Source: Rhodococcus jostii NBRC 16295 (lineage in GTDB: Bacteria > Actinomycetota > Actinomycetes > Mycobacteriales > Mycobacteriaceae). From it: a stretch of 64,000 nt of DNA. The stretch is from the NCBI RefSeq assembly GCF_001894825.1, contig NZ_BCWY01000035.1, forward strand, positions 1 to 64,000, given 5' to 3'. The position numbers and the translations under genes were made by a program. This document shows positions 9,987 to 19,348 of the stretch, piece by piece; the stretch's first letter is position 1, and the number at the start of each line of letters is the position of its first letter. The notes under the pieces were generated by a model. The model ran no database searches, was not told where the DNA came from, and saw nothing but the letters and a program-made list of their open reading frames with translations.

Positions 9987-11354
9987 CTACGGCGTCGGCC
10001 CGAACTCCTCGAGCATCTCCGTGACGAGCGCGGCGATCGGCGAGCGCTCACTGCGCGTCAACGTGATGTGAGCGAACAGCGGATGCCCCTTGAGCTTCTC
10101 GATCACCGCCGCCACACCGTCGTGACGCCCGACCCTCAGATTGTCGCGCTGAGCGACGTCGTGCGTGAGGATCACCCGGGAACCGGTACCGAGCCGGGAG
10201 AGCACTGTGAGCAGCACGTTGCGTTCCAGGGACTGCGCCTCGTCCACGATCACGAACGAATCGTGCAGTGAGCGTCCGCGAATATGCGTGAGTGGCAACA
10301 CTTCCAGCATGCCGCGACTGATGACCTCGTCCATCACCTCAGTACTGGCAAGACCGTCCAGGGTGTCGAAGACCGCCTGGGCCCACGGCCCCATCTTCTC
10401 GCTCTCACTGCCCGGCAGGTAGCCGAGTTCCTGACCGCCCACCGCATAGAGAGGCCGGAAGACGACGACCTTCCGCTGGGTGCGACGCTCCAGCACCGCC
10501 TCCAGACCCGCCGTCAACGCCAGCGCCGACTTACCGGTGCCCGCCTTGCCGCCGAGCGACACGATGCCCACGCTGTCGTCGAGCAGGATGTCCAGGGCGA
10601 TCCGCTGCTCGGCCGAACGTCCGTGCAGGCCGAACGCTTCACGCTCTCCGCGCACCAACTGCACTCGCTTGTCGGCGTTCACCCTGCCCAGCGCGCTCGA
10701 CGAACCACCCAGCAGCCGAATACCCGTGTGGCACGGCAGCTCCCGGGCCTCTTCCAGGTCGACGACGCCCTCGGCGAACAATTCGTCGATCGACGAGGAT
10801 GCCACATCCATTTCGGTCATACCCGTCCAACCGGACGGAACGACGTCGTGGGCGTGGTACTCGTCGGCGGGCAGACCCACCGCACCGGCCTTCACACGCA
10901 GCGGGATGTCCTTGCTGACGAGGACGACGTCGCTGCCCTCGGCCTCGAGATTCAGTGCGCAGGCGAGGATCCTGGAATCGTTGCTGTCCGTGCGGAATCC
11001 GACCGGAAGAACCGACGGGTCGGTGTGATTCAGCTCGACCTGCAGGGTGCCGCCCTCCGTGCCGATCGGCACGGGCTGATCGAGACGACCGTATTCCAGC
11101 CGGAGGTCGTCCAGCATACGCAGCGATTCTCTTGCGAACCATCCCAACTCGTGGTGGTGTCGCTTCCCTTCGAGCTCACTGATCACGACGAGGGGAAGCA
11201 CCACACGGTGCTCGGCGAACCTGGTGACGGCCCAGGGGTCGGACAGCAATACGGACGTGTCGAGTACGAACGTACGAATTCCCGAGTCCGAGGACTTCCT
11301 GGGTGCGGCGGACGAATGTCCGGCGCGGGCTGAGACGGAGCGTGAAGCAGTCAC
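9987..11354 (-). CDS. phoH: PIN-PhoH fusion ATPase/ribonuclease (PhoH2)
   Basis: A 455-residue fusion of an N-terminal PIN ribonuclease domain (acidic residues in [19 protein letters not shown] and DSNDSRI) and a C-terminal PhoH ATPase domain with Walker [11 protein letters not shown] and Walker [10 protein letters not shown]. Mycobacterial PhoH2 is an ATP-dependent RNA helicase/RNase reported as the toxin of a toxin-antitoxin pair. Start GTG 11354 has AGGAG 6 bases upstream, whereas the longer frame to 11387 lacks one. The 308-bp leader region contains several hairpins. No convincing antitoxin gene of the mycobacterial PhoAT type is visible upstream. Confidence 0.9.
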   Translation of the reverse strand: MTASRSVSARAGHSSAAPRKSSDSGIRTFVLDTSVLLSDPWAVTRFAEHRVVLPLVVISELEGKRHHHELGWFARESLRMLDDLRLEYGRLDQPVPIGTEGGTLQVELNHTDPSVLPVGFRTDSNDSRILACALNLEAEGSDVVLVSKDIPLRVKAGAVGLPADEYHAHDVVPSGWTGMTEMDVASSSIDELFAEGVVDLEEARELPCHTGIRLLGGSSSALGRVNADKRVQLVRGEREAFGLHGRSAEQRIALDILLDDSVGIVSLGGKAGTGKSALALTAGLEAVLERRTQRKVVVFRPLYAVGGQELGYLPGSESEKMGPWAQAVFDTLDGLASTEVMDEVISRGMLEVLPLTHIRGRSLHDSFVIVDEAQSLERNVLLTVLSRLGTGSRVILTHDVAQRDNLRVGRHDGVAAVIEKLKGHPLFAHITLTRSERSPIAALVTEMLEEFGPTP

Positions 11355-11600
11355 GTTGGCTCCTAGGTCTGCGTGGCACCCACGCAAACTCGGTTCGCTG
11401 GACCGGTCCGTCCCTGGTGTGTCACCACACGAGGGCCGGGCGCCGGCCCCCTCGCACTGAGTGTGTCAGCCACGATCAGGACCTCCCGTACAAGCAACTT
11501 CCCCGCTGCCTGTTACCCCCGACGGTACTGCCAAACACGCCGGACGGCCGCGCGAGAGGCGGGCGTGTCGGTGAACATCGCGTTACGCGGGGGCGTCTGC
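11355..11600 (-). other. Structured, gene-free leader region upstream of phoH
   Basis: No protein gene is supported here. On the minus strand three hairpins precede phoH: GCGTGG/CCACGC (11371-11385, directly upstream of the AGGAG), GTGTGGTGACACAC around 11418-11430, and GAGGGCCGG/CCGGCCCCCTC (11431-11453). A 21-codon frame starts at the ATG at about 11578, but it has no clear ribosome-binding site. The first hairpin could mask or expose the ribosome-binding site of phoH. Confidence 0.35.
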
Positions 11601-11662
11601 GGCGCCCGTGCGTGGTTGACGAGTCTCTGCACTCGCAGGTCACGCACGGGCGGCGGAGCCGC
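11601..11662 (-). repeat. Stop-adjacent palindrome, family 1, downstream of glyA
   Basis: Read on the glyA strand, it begins at the TAG stop: GCGGCTCCGCCGC, then the stem pair CCGTGCGTG / CACGCACGG with an inner GAGTGCAGAGACTC stem. Nearly identical to the copy at 33184 and in the same orientation to its upstream gene. It probably terminates glyA. Confidence 0.65.
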
Positions 11663-12958
11663 CTAGATCAGGCGCCAGTCCTCGAGGCCCTCGTACAGCG
11701 GGAAGTCGGCGGCGAGCTTCGACACGCGGGCCTTCAGGGCCTCGACGTCGGCCGATCCGGCGAGCGCGGCGCCGATGATGTCGGCGACCTCGGTGAACTG
11801 CTCGTCGCCGAACCCACGCGACGCGAGCGCGGCGGTGCCGATCCGGAGGCCGGACGTGACCATCGGCGGGCGCGGGTCGAACGGCACGGCGTTGCGGTTG
11901 ACGGTGATGCCGACCTCGTGGAGGAGATCCTCACCCTGCTGTCCGTCGAGCTGCGAGTTGCGCAGGTCGACGAGCACGAGGTGGACGTCGGTGCCGCCGG
12001 TGAGGACGCTGACGCCCTTGTCCACGACATCCGAGCCGGTCAGGCGCTCGGCGAGGATCTTCGCACCGGTCAGCGTGCGCTGCTGACGGTCCTTGAACTC
12101 CTCGGTGCCCGCGATCTTCAGCGAAACGGCCTTGGCGGCGATGGCGTGCATCAGCGGCCCGCCCTGCTGACCGGGGAACACGGCGGAGTTGAGCTTCTTC
12201 GCCCACTCCTGCTTGGCCAGGATCAGACCGGAGCGGGGTCCGCCCAGCGTCTTGTGGACGGTGCTGGACACGACGTCGGCGTAGGGCACGGGCGACGGGT
12301 GCAGGCCGGCAGCCACCAGGCCCGCGAAGTGCGCCATGTCGACCCACAGGTACGCGCCGACCTCGTCGGCGATGGAACGGAACGCGGCAAAGTCCTCGTG
12401 ACGCGGGTACGCAGACCAGCCGGCGACGATGACCTTCGGCTGCGCGGCGACGGCGATCTTGCGGACCTCGTCCATGTCGATGCGGTGGTCTTCCTTGCTG
12501 ACCCCGTACGACTCGACGTCGTAGAGCTTGCCCGAGAAGTTCAGCTTCATGCCGTGCGTGAGGTGGCCGCCGTGCGCCAGGTCGAGGCCGAGGAGCTTCT
12601 CCCCCGGGTTCATCAGGGCCATCAGGACGGCCGCGTTGGCCTGGGCGCCGGAGTGCGGCTGGACGTTCGCGAAGTCGGCGCCGAACAGTTCCTTGGCGCG
12701 GGTGCGGGCGAGGTCCTCGATGACGTCGACGTGCTCGCAGCCGCCGTAGTACCGGCGCCCCGGGTAGCCTTCGGCGTACTTGTTGGTGAGGACGCTGCCC
12801 TGCGCCTGGAGGACCGCGCGGGGAACGAAGTTCTCCGAGGCGATCATCTCGAGCGTGTCGCGCTGACGGGCCAGCTCACCTGCCATGGCCTGGGCGACTT
12901 CGGGGTCGAGTTCGGCGAGGGGGGCCGTGTTGACGTCGGTACCGGGCACAGCGGTCAT
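11663..12958 (-). CDS. glyA: Serine hydroxymethyltransferase
   Basis: PLP enzyme that interconverts serine and glycine while charging tetrahydrofolate with a one-carbon unit. The 431-residue protein shows the family segments [37 protein letters not shown] and the PLP-lysine loop [13 protein letters not shown] (the usual THKTL appears as VHKTL with the lysine kept). Length is normal. It is preceded by the DUF885 gene on the same strand (66-bp gap) and is near coaA, as in mycobacteria. Confidence 0.95.
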   Translation of the reverse strand: MTAVPGTDVNTAPLAELDPEVAQAMAGELARQRDTLEMIASENFVPRAVLQAQGSVLTNKYAEGYPGRRYYGGCEHVDVIEDLARTRAKELFGADFANVQPHSGAQANAAVLMALMNPGEKLLGLDLAHGGHLTHGMKLNFSGKLYDVESYGVSKEDHRIDMDEVRKIAVAAQPKVIVAGWSAYPRHEDFAAFRSIADEVGAYLWVDMAHFAGLVAAGLHPSPVPYADVVSSTVHKTLGGPRSGLILAKQEWAKKLNSAVFPGQQGGPLMHAIAAKAVSLKIAGTEEFKDRQQRTLTGAKILAERLTGSDVVDKGVSVLTGGTDVHLVLVDLRNSQLDGQQGEDLLHEVGITVNRNAVPFDPRPPMVTSGLRIGTAALASRGFGDEQFTEVADIIGAALAGSADVEALKARVSKLAADFPLYEGLEDWRLI

Positions 12959-13024
12959 CGAGGAATCTCCAAGCTGGATGCGGAAACGAATGCTCCCAGT
13001 CTACGAAGAACCCGTGAGGAGTAC

Positions 13025-14245
13025 CTAACCGCCCGCGGTGAGGGACCCCTCACCGGCACGCAGGACGCTGGGAACGAGCGGCTCGTCGAGCAGTCGACGG
13101 AACCGCTCCGACCGCTCCGCGCCGACGGGCACCTCGGCCAGCCAGCCGCCGAGCAGGCGGTATCCCTCCACATAGGTGCTGGTGTAGGCCCGCCACAGCG
13201 GCGACGACAGGAACCGCAGCGACTGCCGGGCCCGCTCGGGGGTCGACAGGCTCCACCGCTGCAGGAACGCGGCGACGTCGTCGTGGCTGCGGCCCTCGTC
13301 GTGCAGCATCATTGCCGCGTCCTGCCGCACGCCGAGCAGCTGGCCGGATGCCCCGGACAGGCGTTGCGCCTGCTCACCGTCGAATCGCAGCCCGAGGTCG
13401 GCGTAGATTTTCTGCGCCCACAGCCCCCAGTCGGACCCGACGATCGCCTCCAGTGCGAGGTCGGCGAGGCCCTCCGCCATCAGGCACTGCGGGGTGTTGA
13501 CGACGAACAGCGTCTGCTCGAGCTGTCCCGCGCCGACCAGTCCGGCTTCTTTGCGGCAGTGCTCGGTGTGGTGGCCGGGGTACGACTCGTGCGCGATCAG
13601 CCGCGGCAGGTTCGACATGTGCTGCTTCAGGTCGGAGTTGATCGCGACCCGGGAACGGTAGTCGCCGAGGTAGTAATTGAACCCCGACCACGGCTTGTCG
13701 CCCACCACCTCGTACTCGACGACCTCCGTCTCGGGCAGGGCGTAGTGCTCCCGCACGAGATCGCGCAAGGCGCTGGAGAAGGCGTCGACGCATTCCTGCA
13801 ACCGGTCCGCGGGGATCTCGTCCTTCGCGCGGTGGGCCTGGATGCGTTCGGCCAACGGCCCCGTCCCGGGCAGCACGGCGTCCATCTTCCGGTGCGCCTC
13901 CCGGTACTGCTCCTCGTCACCGCGTTCGATGCGGACGTCGAAGTACGCCTCGACCTCGTCGACGAATGCGACGTCGTCTCCAGCGAACTTGCGTCCCGAG
14001 CATTCGAGGGCGCGCAGATGGACGTCGAGGAACCGGGTGCGCTCTTCGGACAGTCCGGCCGACGGCAACTCCTCGCGAAGGTTCGCCGCCGTGCGCGCGA
14101 GGTCGCGCGGATCGGGCTTCGGCGCGTTCTCCACCTGCCTGCGCAGCGCGGGATCGCCGGTGTACGCGTCGACGAATCCTTCCTCCAGCCGGTCGAAACC
14201 CAGCCCGAGCAGCAAGTATTCGCGGACGAACGAAACGGATTCCAT
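13025..14245 (-). CDS. DUF885 family putative zinc metallopeptidase
   Basis: A 406-residue protein of the DUF885 family, related to M32-like carboxypeptidase folds. The zinc motif HExxxGHH is seen in AHESYPGHHTEH (about residues 240-250), and the downstream glutamate region occurs in LMAEGLADLALE. No signal peptide is visible, so it is probably cytoplasmic. The peptide substrate is unknown. It is divergent from coaA across about 170 bp. Confidence 0.8.
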   Translation of the reverse strand: MESVSFVREYLLLGLGFDRLEEGFVDAYTGDPALRRQVENAPKPDPRDLARTAANLREELPSAGLSEERTRFLDVHLRALECSGRKFAGDDVAFVDEVEAYFDVRIERGDEEQYREAHRKMDAVLPGTGPLAERIQAHRAKDEIPADRLQECVDAFSSALRDLVREHYALPETEVVEYEVVGDKPWSGFNYYLGDYRSRVAINSDLKQHMSNLPRLIAHESYPGHHTEHCRKEAGLVGAGQLEQTLFVVNTPQCLMAEGLADLALEAIVGSDWGLWAQKIYADLGLRFDGEQAQRLSGASGQLLGVRQDAAMMLHDEGRSHDDVAAFLQRWSLSTPERARQSLRFLSSPLWRAYTSTYVEGYRLLGGWLAEVPVGAERSERFRRLLDEPLVPSVLRAGEGSLTAGG

Positions 14246-14414
14246 GCCGTCCGACCTTAGTCGCAGACACGTCTTCCCGACCCGCCGACAGCGCAGCGTG
14301 TGGCACCAAGCACAATCCGACTATGCAACCGCTACTCGCCAGCGCGACGACGACGGCAGAGATTCTGGGCATGGGCCGCTCACTCCCCCTGGTACCCGAG
14401 TGTGAGCGGAACTG

Positions 14415-15347
14415 ATGGCGCGGACGAGCGAGTCCAGTCCGTACGTCGAATTCGACCGGAAGCAGTGGCGCACACTGCGTAAGTCGACGCCGCTCGTCCT
14501 CACCGAGGAAGAGCTGTACGGACTGCGGGGCCTCGGCGAGCAGATCGACCTCGAGGAGGTCGCGGAGGTCTACCTGCCGCTGTCGCGTCTGATCCACCTG
14601 CAGGTGGCGGCCAGGCAGCGACTGTTCGCCGCGACCGCGACGTTCCTCGGCGAGAAGCACCCCGACCAGCAGGTGCCGTTCGTGATCGGCGTCGCCGGCA
14701 GTGTGGCGGTCGGCAAGTCCACCACGGCGCGTGTCCTGCAGGCGCTGCTCGCGCGCTGGGAGCACCACCCGCGTGTCGATCTGGTGACGACGGACGGCTT
14801 CCTGTACCCGACGGCCGAACTGAACCGCCGCGGGATCATGCACCGCAAGGGCTTTCCCGAGAGTTACGACCGCCGCAAGCTGCTGCGGTTCGTCACCGAG
14901 GTGAAGTCGGGGGCCGAAGAAGTGGCCGCACCGGTCTATTCACACATCTCGTACGACATCATCCCCGGCCAGTATCACCTGATCCGGCAGCCGGACATCC
15001 TCATCATCGAGGGGCTCAACGTGCTGCAGACCGGACCCCGGCTGATGGTGTCGGACCTGTTCGACTTCTCGATCTACGTCGACGCGCGGATCGAGGACAT
15101 CGAGAACTGGTACATCCAGCGGTTTCTGGCGCTGCGGAAGACGTCGTTCTCCGACCCCGACGCGCACTTCCACCACTACGCCGGACTGTCGGATCGGGAC
15201 GCAACGTCTGCCGCGCAGGAGATCTGGCACAACATCAACCGGCCGAACCTGGTCGAGAACATCCTGCCGACGCGTCCGCGTGCCACGCTCGTGCTGCGCA
15301 AGGACGCCAATCATTCGATCAACCGGCTGCGGCTCCGCAAGCTGTAG
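14415..15347 (+). CDS. coaA: Type I pantothenate kinase
   Basis: Phosphorylates pantothenate with ATP, the first and controlled step of coenzyme A synthesis, normally inhibited by CoA. The 310-residue protein has the P-loop [12 protein letters not shown] (about residues 95-106) and the bacterial CoaA segments [23 protein letters not shown] and [11 protein letters not shown]. Start ATG 14415 gives a standard length. It is followed by a hairpin shared with the convergent prenyl transferase. Confidence 0.95.
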   Translation: MARTSESSPYVEFDRKQWRTLRKSTPLVLTEEELYGLRGLGEQIDLEEVAEVYLPLSRLIHLQVAARQRLFAATATFLGEKHPDQQVPFVIGVAGSVAVGKSTTARVLQALLARWEHHPRVDLVTTDGFLYPTAELNRRGIMHRKGFPESYDRRKLLRFVTEVKSGAEEVAAPVYSHISYDIIPGQYHLIRQPDILIIEGLNVLQTGPRLMVSDLFDFSIYVDARIEDIENWYIQRFLALRKTSFSDPDAHFHHYAGLSDRDATSAAQEIWHNINRPNLVENILPTRPRATLVLRKDANHSINRLRLRKL

Positions 15348-15387
15348 GTGAGTGGCAAAGTGTGTTCCGGCACACTTCGCCGCTCAC
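15348..15387. terminator. Bidirectional hairpin between coaA and the Z-isoprenyl synthase
   Basis: GTGAGTGGC (15348-15356) pairs with GCCGCTCAC (15379-15387, one wobble pair), and AAGTGTG pairs with CACACTT inside it. It starts at the base after the coaA stop and ends one base before the convergent gene. Confidence 0.65.
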
Positions 15388-15388
15388 G

Positions 15389-16156
15389 TCAGACGCCGAA
15401 CCTGCGGTGCCGGGCGGCGTAGTCGCGCAGCGCGCGGAGGAAATCGACGCGGCGGAACTCGGGCCAGTACGCCTCCGTGAACCAGATCTCGGAGTAGGCG
15501 CTCTGCCACAGCAGGAACCCCGACAGCCGCTGCTCCCCCGACGTGCGGATCACGAGGTCGGGGTCGGGCTGGCCGGACGTGTAGAGGTGGCCGTCGATGC
15601 CGTCGACAGTGATCGATTTCACGAGTTCGTCCCCCGACAGTCCCGCGAGGAGCTTCTCGCTGAGCAGCGACTGGACGGCGTCGGCGATCTCCTGACGGCC
15701 GCCGTAGCCGATGGCGACGTTGACGTGGGTGCCGGTGCGACCCTCGGTTCCGGCGGCCGCGTCACGCAACCGGCGCGACTGCGCGGCGGGCAGGAGATCG
15801 AGAGCGCCGACGATCTTGACGCTCCAGTTCTTGTCGGGGCCGGAGATCTCCTCCACGACGTCCGTGATGATCTCGAGCAGGGTGTCGAGTTCCTCGGGGT
15901 CGCGGCGCAGATTCTCGGTGGACAGCAGGTAGATGGTGGCCATCTCGATGCCCGCGGCGTCGCACCAGCCGAGCAACTCGGAGATCTTGAGGGCGCCCAT
16001 GCGATGGCCGTGACTGACGTCCTCGAAGCCGTTCTCCCGGGCCCACCGCCGGTTGCCGTCGCACATCACGGCAATGTGCCGAGGGTGCTGTAGACCGTCG
16101 AGCCGCTTCAGTAGCCGACGCTCGTAGATGCTGTACAGCAGTCCTCGCGCACTCAC
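15389..16156 (-). CDS. Short-chain Z-isoprenyl diphosphate synthase ((2Z,6E)-FPP synthase type)
   Basis: A cis-prenyltransferase of the UppS superfamily. By position (next to coaA, the hemolysin III-type gene and the DUF255 gene) it matches the mycobacterial enzyme that makes omega,E,Z-farnesyl diphosphate for decaprenyl phosphate. Conserved features are IAVMCDGNRRWAR with the catalytic Asp, GHRMGA, ATIYLLSTENLRR and the C-terminal DLVIRTSGEQRLSGFLLWQ. Start GTG 16156 (255 residues) matches homologues. A longer frame begins at 16219. Chain length cannot be proven from sequence. Confidence 0.85.
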   Translation of the reverse strand: MSARGLLYSIYERRLLKRLDGLQHPRHIAVMCDGNRRWARENGFEDVSHGHRMGALKISELLGWCDAAGIEMATIYLLSTENLRRDPEELDTLLEIITDVVEEISGPDKNWSVKIVGALDLLPAAQSRRLRDAAAGTEGRTGTHVNVAIGYGGRQEIADAVQSLLSEKLLAGLSGDELVKSITVDGIDGHLYTSGQPDPDLVIRTSGEQRLSGFLLWQSAYSEIWFTEAYWPEFRRVDFLRALRDYAARHRRFGV

Positions 16157-16266
16157 CTGGAGATCACCATGACACGCAAGAGTACGCCGCACCCGAAGGT
16201 GATCCGCGACGGCCGTCACACAGCGCGCGACTTCCCGCTACCGACGGGTACGCTCTCACCAACACG

Positions 16267-16290
16267 CTAACCTACGGTTGCGTAGGTTAG
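16267..16290. promoter_or_regulatory. Perfect operator-like palindrome upstream of the TrhA-type gene
   Basis: Arms CTAACCTACG and CGTAGGTTAG are separated by GTTG, a perfect 10-bp inverted repeat. It lies 28 bases upstream of the membrane protein's start and 110 bases upstream of the divergent prenyl transferase. Size and symmetry fit a TetR-family operator. No regulator gene is adjacent. Confidence 0.55.
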
Positions 16291-16318
16291 CTCCACGCAC
16301 AGCGAGAAGAGGTGTTCA

Positions 16319-16987
16319 GTGACCGCTTTCGGCCTCGACGAACTACCCGTCAAGCCCCGAATGCGCGGGTGGATCCACCTGTGGGCGTTCGGCGTCTCCG
16401 TGATCGCCGGCATCGTCCTCGTCACGGTCTCGGGCATCCGGGTGTCCGGGCAGGCGGCGCTCGCCACCGCCGTCTACAGCCTGACGGTGTGCGGCGTGTT
16501 CGGGGTCAGCGCCACCTATCACCGCATCCACTGGAACACCGTCTCGGCGCGCACCTGGATGAAGCGCGCGGACCATTCGATGATCTTCCTGTTCATCGCC
16601 GGCAGTTATACCCCGTTCGCGGTGCTGGGACTCCCGTCCGACACGGGCCGGACGCTGCTGATCGTCGTGTGGGCGGGCGCGCTCGCCGGGGTCGCGCTGA
16701 AGATGTTGTGGCCGACGGCCCCGCGCTGGGTCGGGGTGCCGCTGTACCTGCTGCTCGGCTGGGCCATCGTCCCCGTTGCACCCGAACTGACGCACGAGGT
16801 CGGCGTCGTCCCGATGCTGCTGCTCCTGATCGGCGGCATCCTGTACTCGGTCGGCGCGATCCTCTACGCCACCAAGTGGCCCAACCCGTGGCCGACCACG
16901 TTCGGACATCACGAGTTCTTCCACGCCGCCACCGTGGTCGCGGCGCTGTGCCACTACGTCGCCGTGTGGCTGGTGGTGTTCCGGTAG
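16319..16987 (+). CDS. PAQR/hemolysin III family membrane protein (TrhA type)
   Basis: A 222-residue integral membrane protein with seven predicted helices. Conserved polar residues mark the PAQR metal site: SATYHRIHW in TM2-3, RADHSMIF, and the C-terminal HHEFFHAATVVAALCHY with HxxxH and a further His. Bacterial members were called hemolysin III but are linked to membrane lipid and energy homeostasis. Start GTG 16319 is preceded by AGAAGAGG. A perfect palindrome upstream suggests regulated expression. It is divergent from the prenyl transferase, as in mycobacteria. Confidence 0.85.
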   Translation: MTAFGLDELPVKPRMRGWIHLWAFGVSVIAGIVLVTVSGIRVSGQAALATAVYSLTVCGVFGVSATYHRIHWNTVSARTWMKRADHSMIFLFIAGSYTPFAVLGLPSDTGRTLLIVVWAGALAGVALKMLWPTAPRWVGVPLYLLLGWAIVPVAPELTHEVGVVPMLLLLIGGILYSVGAILYATKWPNPWPTTFGHHEFFHAATVVAALCHYVAVWLVVFR

Positions 16988-16994
16988 TCCCGGG

Positions 16995-19010
16995 CTACCG
17001 GCTCAACGCCTCGCTCAGGTCCTCGACGGTCGACACCGGGCGGTCGCAGACGAACCCGCGGCACACGTACGCCGCCGACGTTCCGCCGACCAGCGGCCGG
17101 TCGGCAAGCAGGGGTGACGAGTCCGGTTCGCCACCGACCACGACGGCACCGCCGGGGGCGAGCCTGTGTGCCTCCTCGAGCAACGCGGACTCGCCGTCGG
17201 TGGCCACGGCCACCTGGATCGGGCCGCGCACCGACGCCTCGGCCACCGCGAGCCAGTGCCCGGCGGATCGCGGTGCGCGCTGCAGGAGCAGCGCCACCCG
17301 GTCGAGCGAGTGCGCGGCGGCGGTCGCATACCGTCCCGATGCCTCCGGGTCGGCCATCGCAGCCGCGGTGAGCAGCGCCTCGGCCAGGCACGACGCCCCG
17401 GACGGCGTCGCTCCGTCGACGGGGTCACGGGGTCGGGTCACCAGCGTCTCCGCGTCGTCAGCGGTGTCGAACCAGCTGCCGGGCCTCTCGCCGTCGGCGA
17501 AGTGGATCAACGCCCGGTCCAGCAGCGCCTGCGCGGGCTTCAGCCACTCGGTGTCGCCGGTCGCCTGGTACAGCGCGAGGAGCCCCGTCGCCAGGCAGGC
17601 GTAGTCCTCGAGTACCCCGGCCGACTCGCCGACGGTAGCTCCGAGGGATGCCCTCCGCAGTCGCCCGTCGACGACGTGCAGTCCGAGGACGGCTCGCGCG
17701 CACTCCGCGGCGGCGTCCACCCACTCCGGCCTGCCGAGTCCCGCGCCCGCCTCGGCGAGCGCGGTGATCGTGAGGCCGTTCCACGCGGTGACCACCTTGT
17801 CGTCGCGCCCGGGCTGCGGCCGTGTCGCGCGCTGCGCGAGAAGCGCGTCCCGCACCCGGCGCCAGCGGTCCCGGTCGTCGGGGTCGCGGAGAAGCTGCAG
17901 GACGGAGGTGCCGGCCTCGAACGTCCCGGCGGGAGTCACTGCGAACACACCCGCCGCCCACTTCCCGTCCTCGGGCCCGAGGACCTCGACGAGCTGTTCC
18001 GGGGTCCACACGTAGGTGAGTCCCTCGACGCCCTCGGTGTCGGCGTCGAGGGCCGACGCGAACGACCCGTTCGCGGTGCGCAGATCGCGCAGCAGGAACT
18101 CGACGGTCTCCTCGCTGACACGGACGGCCAGGTCCGAGCCGGTGCGGCGACCCAGGTGCGCGTACGCACGTAGCAGTTGGGCGTTGTCGAAGAGCATCTT
18201 CTCGAAGTGCGGCACCACCCATGCGGCGTCGACCGAGTAGCGGGCGAATCCGCCGCCGAGCTGGTCGTAGATGCCACCGCGGGCCATCGCCGACGCAGTG
18301 CGCTGCACCACGCCGAGCACTGCCTCGTCGCCGGACCTCTCGTAGGTGCGGAGCAGGCCCTCCATCAGCGCGGACGGCGGAAATTTGGGGGCACCGCCGA
18401 ATCCGCCGCGCTCGGCGTCCTCGTCGCTGCGCACGCTCCCGGCGGCCGCGTCCAGCAGGGCCGCATCCACCCGGACGTCACCCTCCGGGATGCCGCCCGC
18501 TCCGCGCCGCAGTTCGGCGACCACCGAACCCGCTGCCTCGTCGACGTCGCCGCGGCGGTCACGCCACGTGTCGGCAATGGCCCCCAGCAGCTGGGTGAAC
18601 GACGGCATGCCACCGCGGGGCTCGGCCGGGTAGTAGGTGCCGCAGTAGAACGGGGCGCCGTCCGGGGTGAGGAAGCACGTCATCGGCCAGCCGCCCTGAC
18701 CGGTCATCGCGACCGTGGCGTTCATGTACACGGCGTCGAGGTCGGGCCGCTCCTCGCGGTCGACCTTGACGCAGACGAAATGCTCGTTCATCAGCGACGC
18801 GACCGACTCGTCCTCGAAGGACTCGTGAGCCATGACGTGGCACCAGTGGCACGCCGAATACCCGATCGACAACAGGATCGGGACGTCCCGCTCCCGCGCC
18901 CACTCGGTCGCCTCCGGACCCCACTGCTGCCAGTGCACGGGGTTGTCGGCGTGCTGTCGCAGATAGGGGCTGGTGGACCCACCGAGTGTGTTCTGTGCGC
19001 GTGGGTCCAT
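16995..19010 (-). CDS. DUF255/thioredoxin-domain protein (YyaL family)
   Basis: A 671-residue protein with an N-terminal thioredoxin-like domain (DUF255, about residues 1-160) containing YSACHWCHVM with a CxxC pair, followed by a large alpha/alpha toroid similar to N-acylglucosamine 2-epimerases and six-hairpin glycosidases (for example YDQLGGGFARYSVD). A conserved protein of unknown substrate, sometimes linked to redox or sugar metabolism. It ends eight bases from the convergent TrhA-type gene. The next upstream gene on the same strand ends 17 bases before its start, so the two are probably in one transcript with mca. Confidence 0.85.
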   Translation of the reverse strand: MDPRAQNTLGGSTSPYLRQHADNPVHWQQWGPEATEWARERDVPILLSIGYSACHWCHVMAHESFEDESVASLMNEHFVCVKVDREERPDLDAVYMNATVAMTGQGGWPMTCFLTPDGAPFYCGTYYPAEPRGGMPSFTQLLGAIADTWRDRRGDVDEAAGSVVAELRRGAGGIPEGDVRVDAALLDAAAGSVRSDEDAERGGFGGAPKFPPSALMEGLLRTYERSGDEAVLGVVQRTASAMARGGIYDQLGGGFARYSVDAAWVVPHFEKMLFDNAQLLRAYAHLGRRTGSDLAVRVSEETVEFLLRDLRTANGSFASALDADTEGVEGLTYVWTPEQLVEVLGPEDGKWAAGVFAVTPAGTFEAGTSVLQLLRDPDDRDRWRRVRDALLAQRATRPQPGRDDKVVTAWNGLTITALAEAGAGLGRPEWVDAAAECARAVLGLHVVDGRLRRASLGATVGESAGVLEDYACLATGLLALYQATGDTEWLKPAQALLDRALIHFADGERPGSWFDTADDAETLVTRPRDPVDGATPSGASCLAEALLTAAAMADPEASGRYATAAAHSLDRVALLLQRAPRSAGHWLAVAEASVRGPIQVAVATDGESALLEEAHRLAPGGAVVVGGEPDSSPLLADRPLVGGTSAAYVCRGFVCDRPVSTVEDLSEALSR

Positions 19011-19027
19011 CTCCAGCTCCTGTTCGA

Positions 19028-19348
19028 CTACTTCTGCAGGTTGGGCGGGGTGTCCGTGGGCTTCGGCGGTTCGGTCGTGCTCGCGCCGCCACCGTGAATC
19101 GCGCCGCGGTCGGTGCCCTCGTCCACTTCCTGGTCGGGTTCGGGATGCTCCGGCTCGAACGTCTCGGGCAGGTTCTTGAGCTTCTTGTTCATCGAACGCA
19201 CCAGCAGCACGACACCCGCGAGCAGCGCGAGAATCACGACGAGGCCGATGGGCGACGCCTTACCGAACTCGGGACCGGACGGAGTGCTCGGCGTCTGCGC
19301 CAGGACGTCCGCCGCGCCGGTCACGATGCTGACCGTCAACGCGTTCAC
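19028..19348 (-). CDS. Small single-helix membrane protein downstream of mca
   Basis: A 106-residue protein: a short N-terminal segment, one membrane helix ([20 protein letters not shown]), a basic stretch [11 protein letters not shown], then an acidic, Pro/Thr-rich tail. An equivalent small membrane protein follows mca in mycobacteria, with no known function. Start GTG 19348 overlaps the mca stop by four bases (GTGA), which implies translational coupling and possibly membrane tethering of a detoxification step. Longer upstream frames overlap mca and are rejected. Confidence 0.75.
   Translation of the reverse strand: MNALTVSIVTGAADVLAQTPSTPSGPEFGKASPIGLVVILALLAGVVLLVRSMNKKLKNLPETFEPEHPEPDQEVDEGTDRGAIHGGGASTTEPPKPTDTPPNLQK

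Noticed and set aside
11515-11578. A 21-codon peptide upstream of phoH as the PhoAT antitoxin
   Set aside because: It is very short, has no clear ribosome-binding site and its Arg-rich sequence shows no known similarity. Mentioned only as part of the leader.
11303-14260. A long open frame (about 985 codons) on the plus strand
   Set aside because: It lies opposite glyA and the DUF885 gene, which have clear family motifs. Long antisense frames are expected in high-GC DNA, and its translation is low-complexity Arg/Gly/Val-rich.
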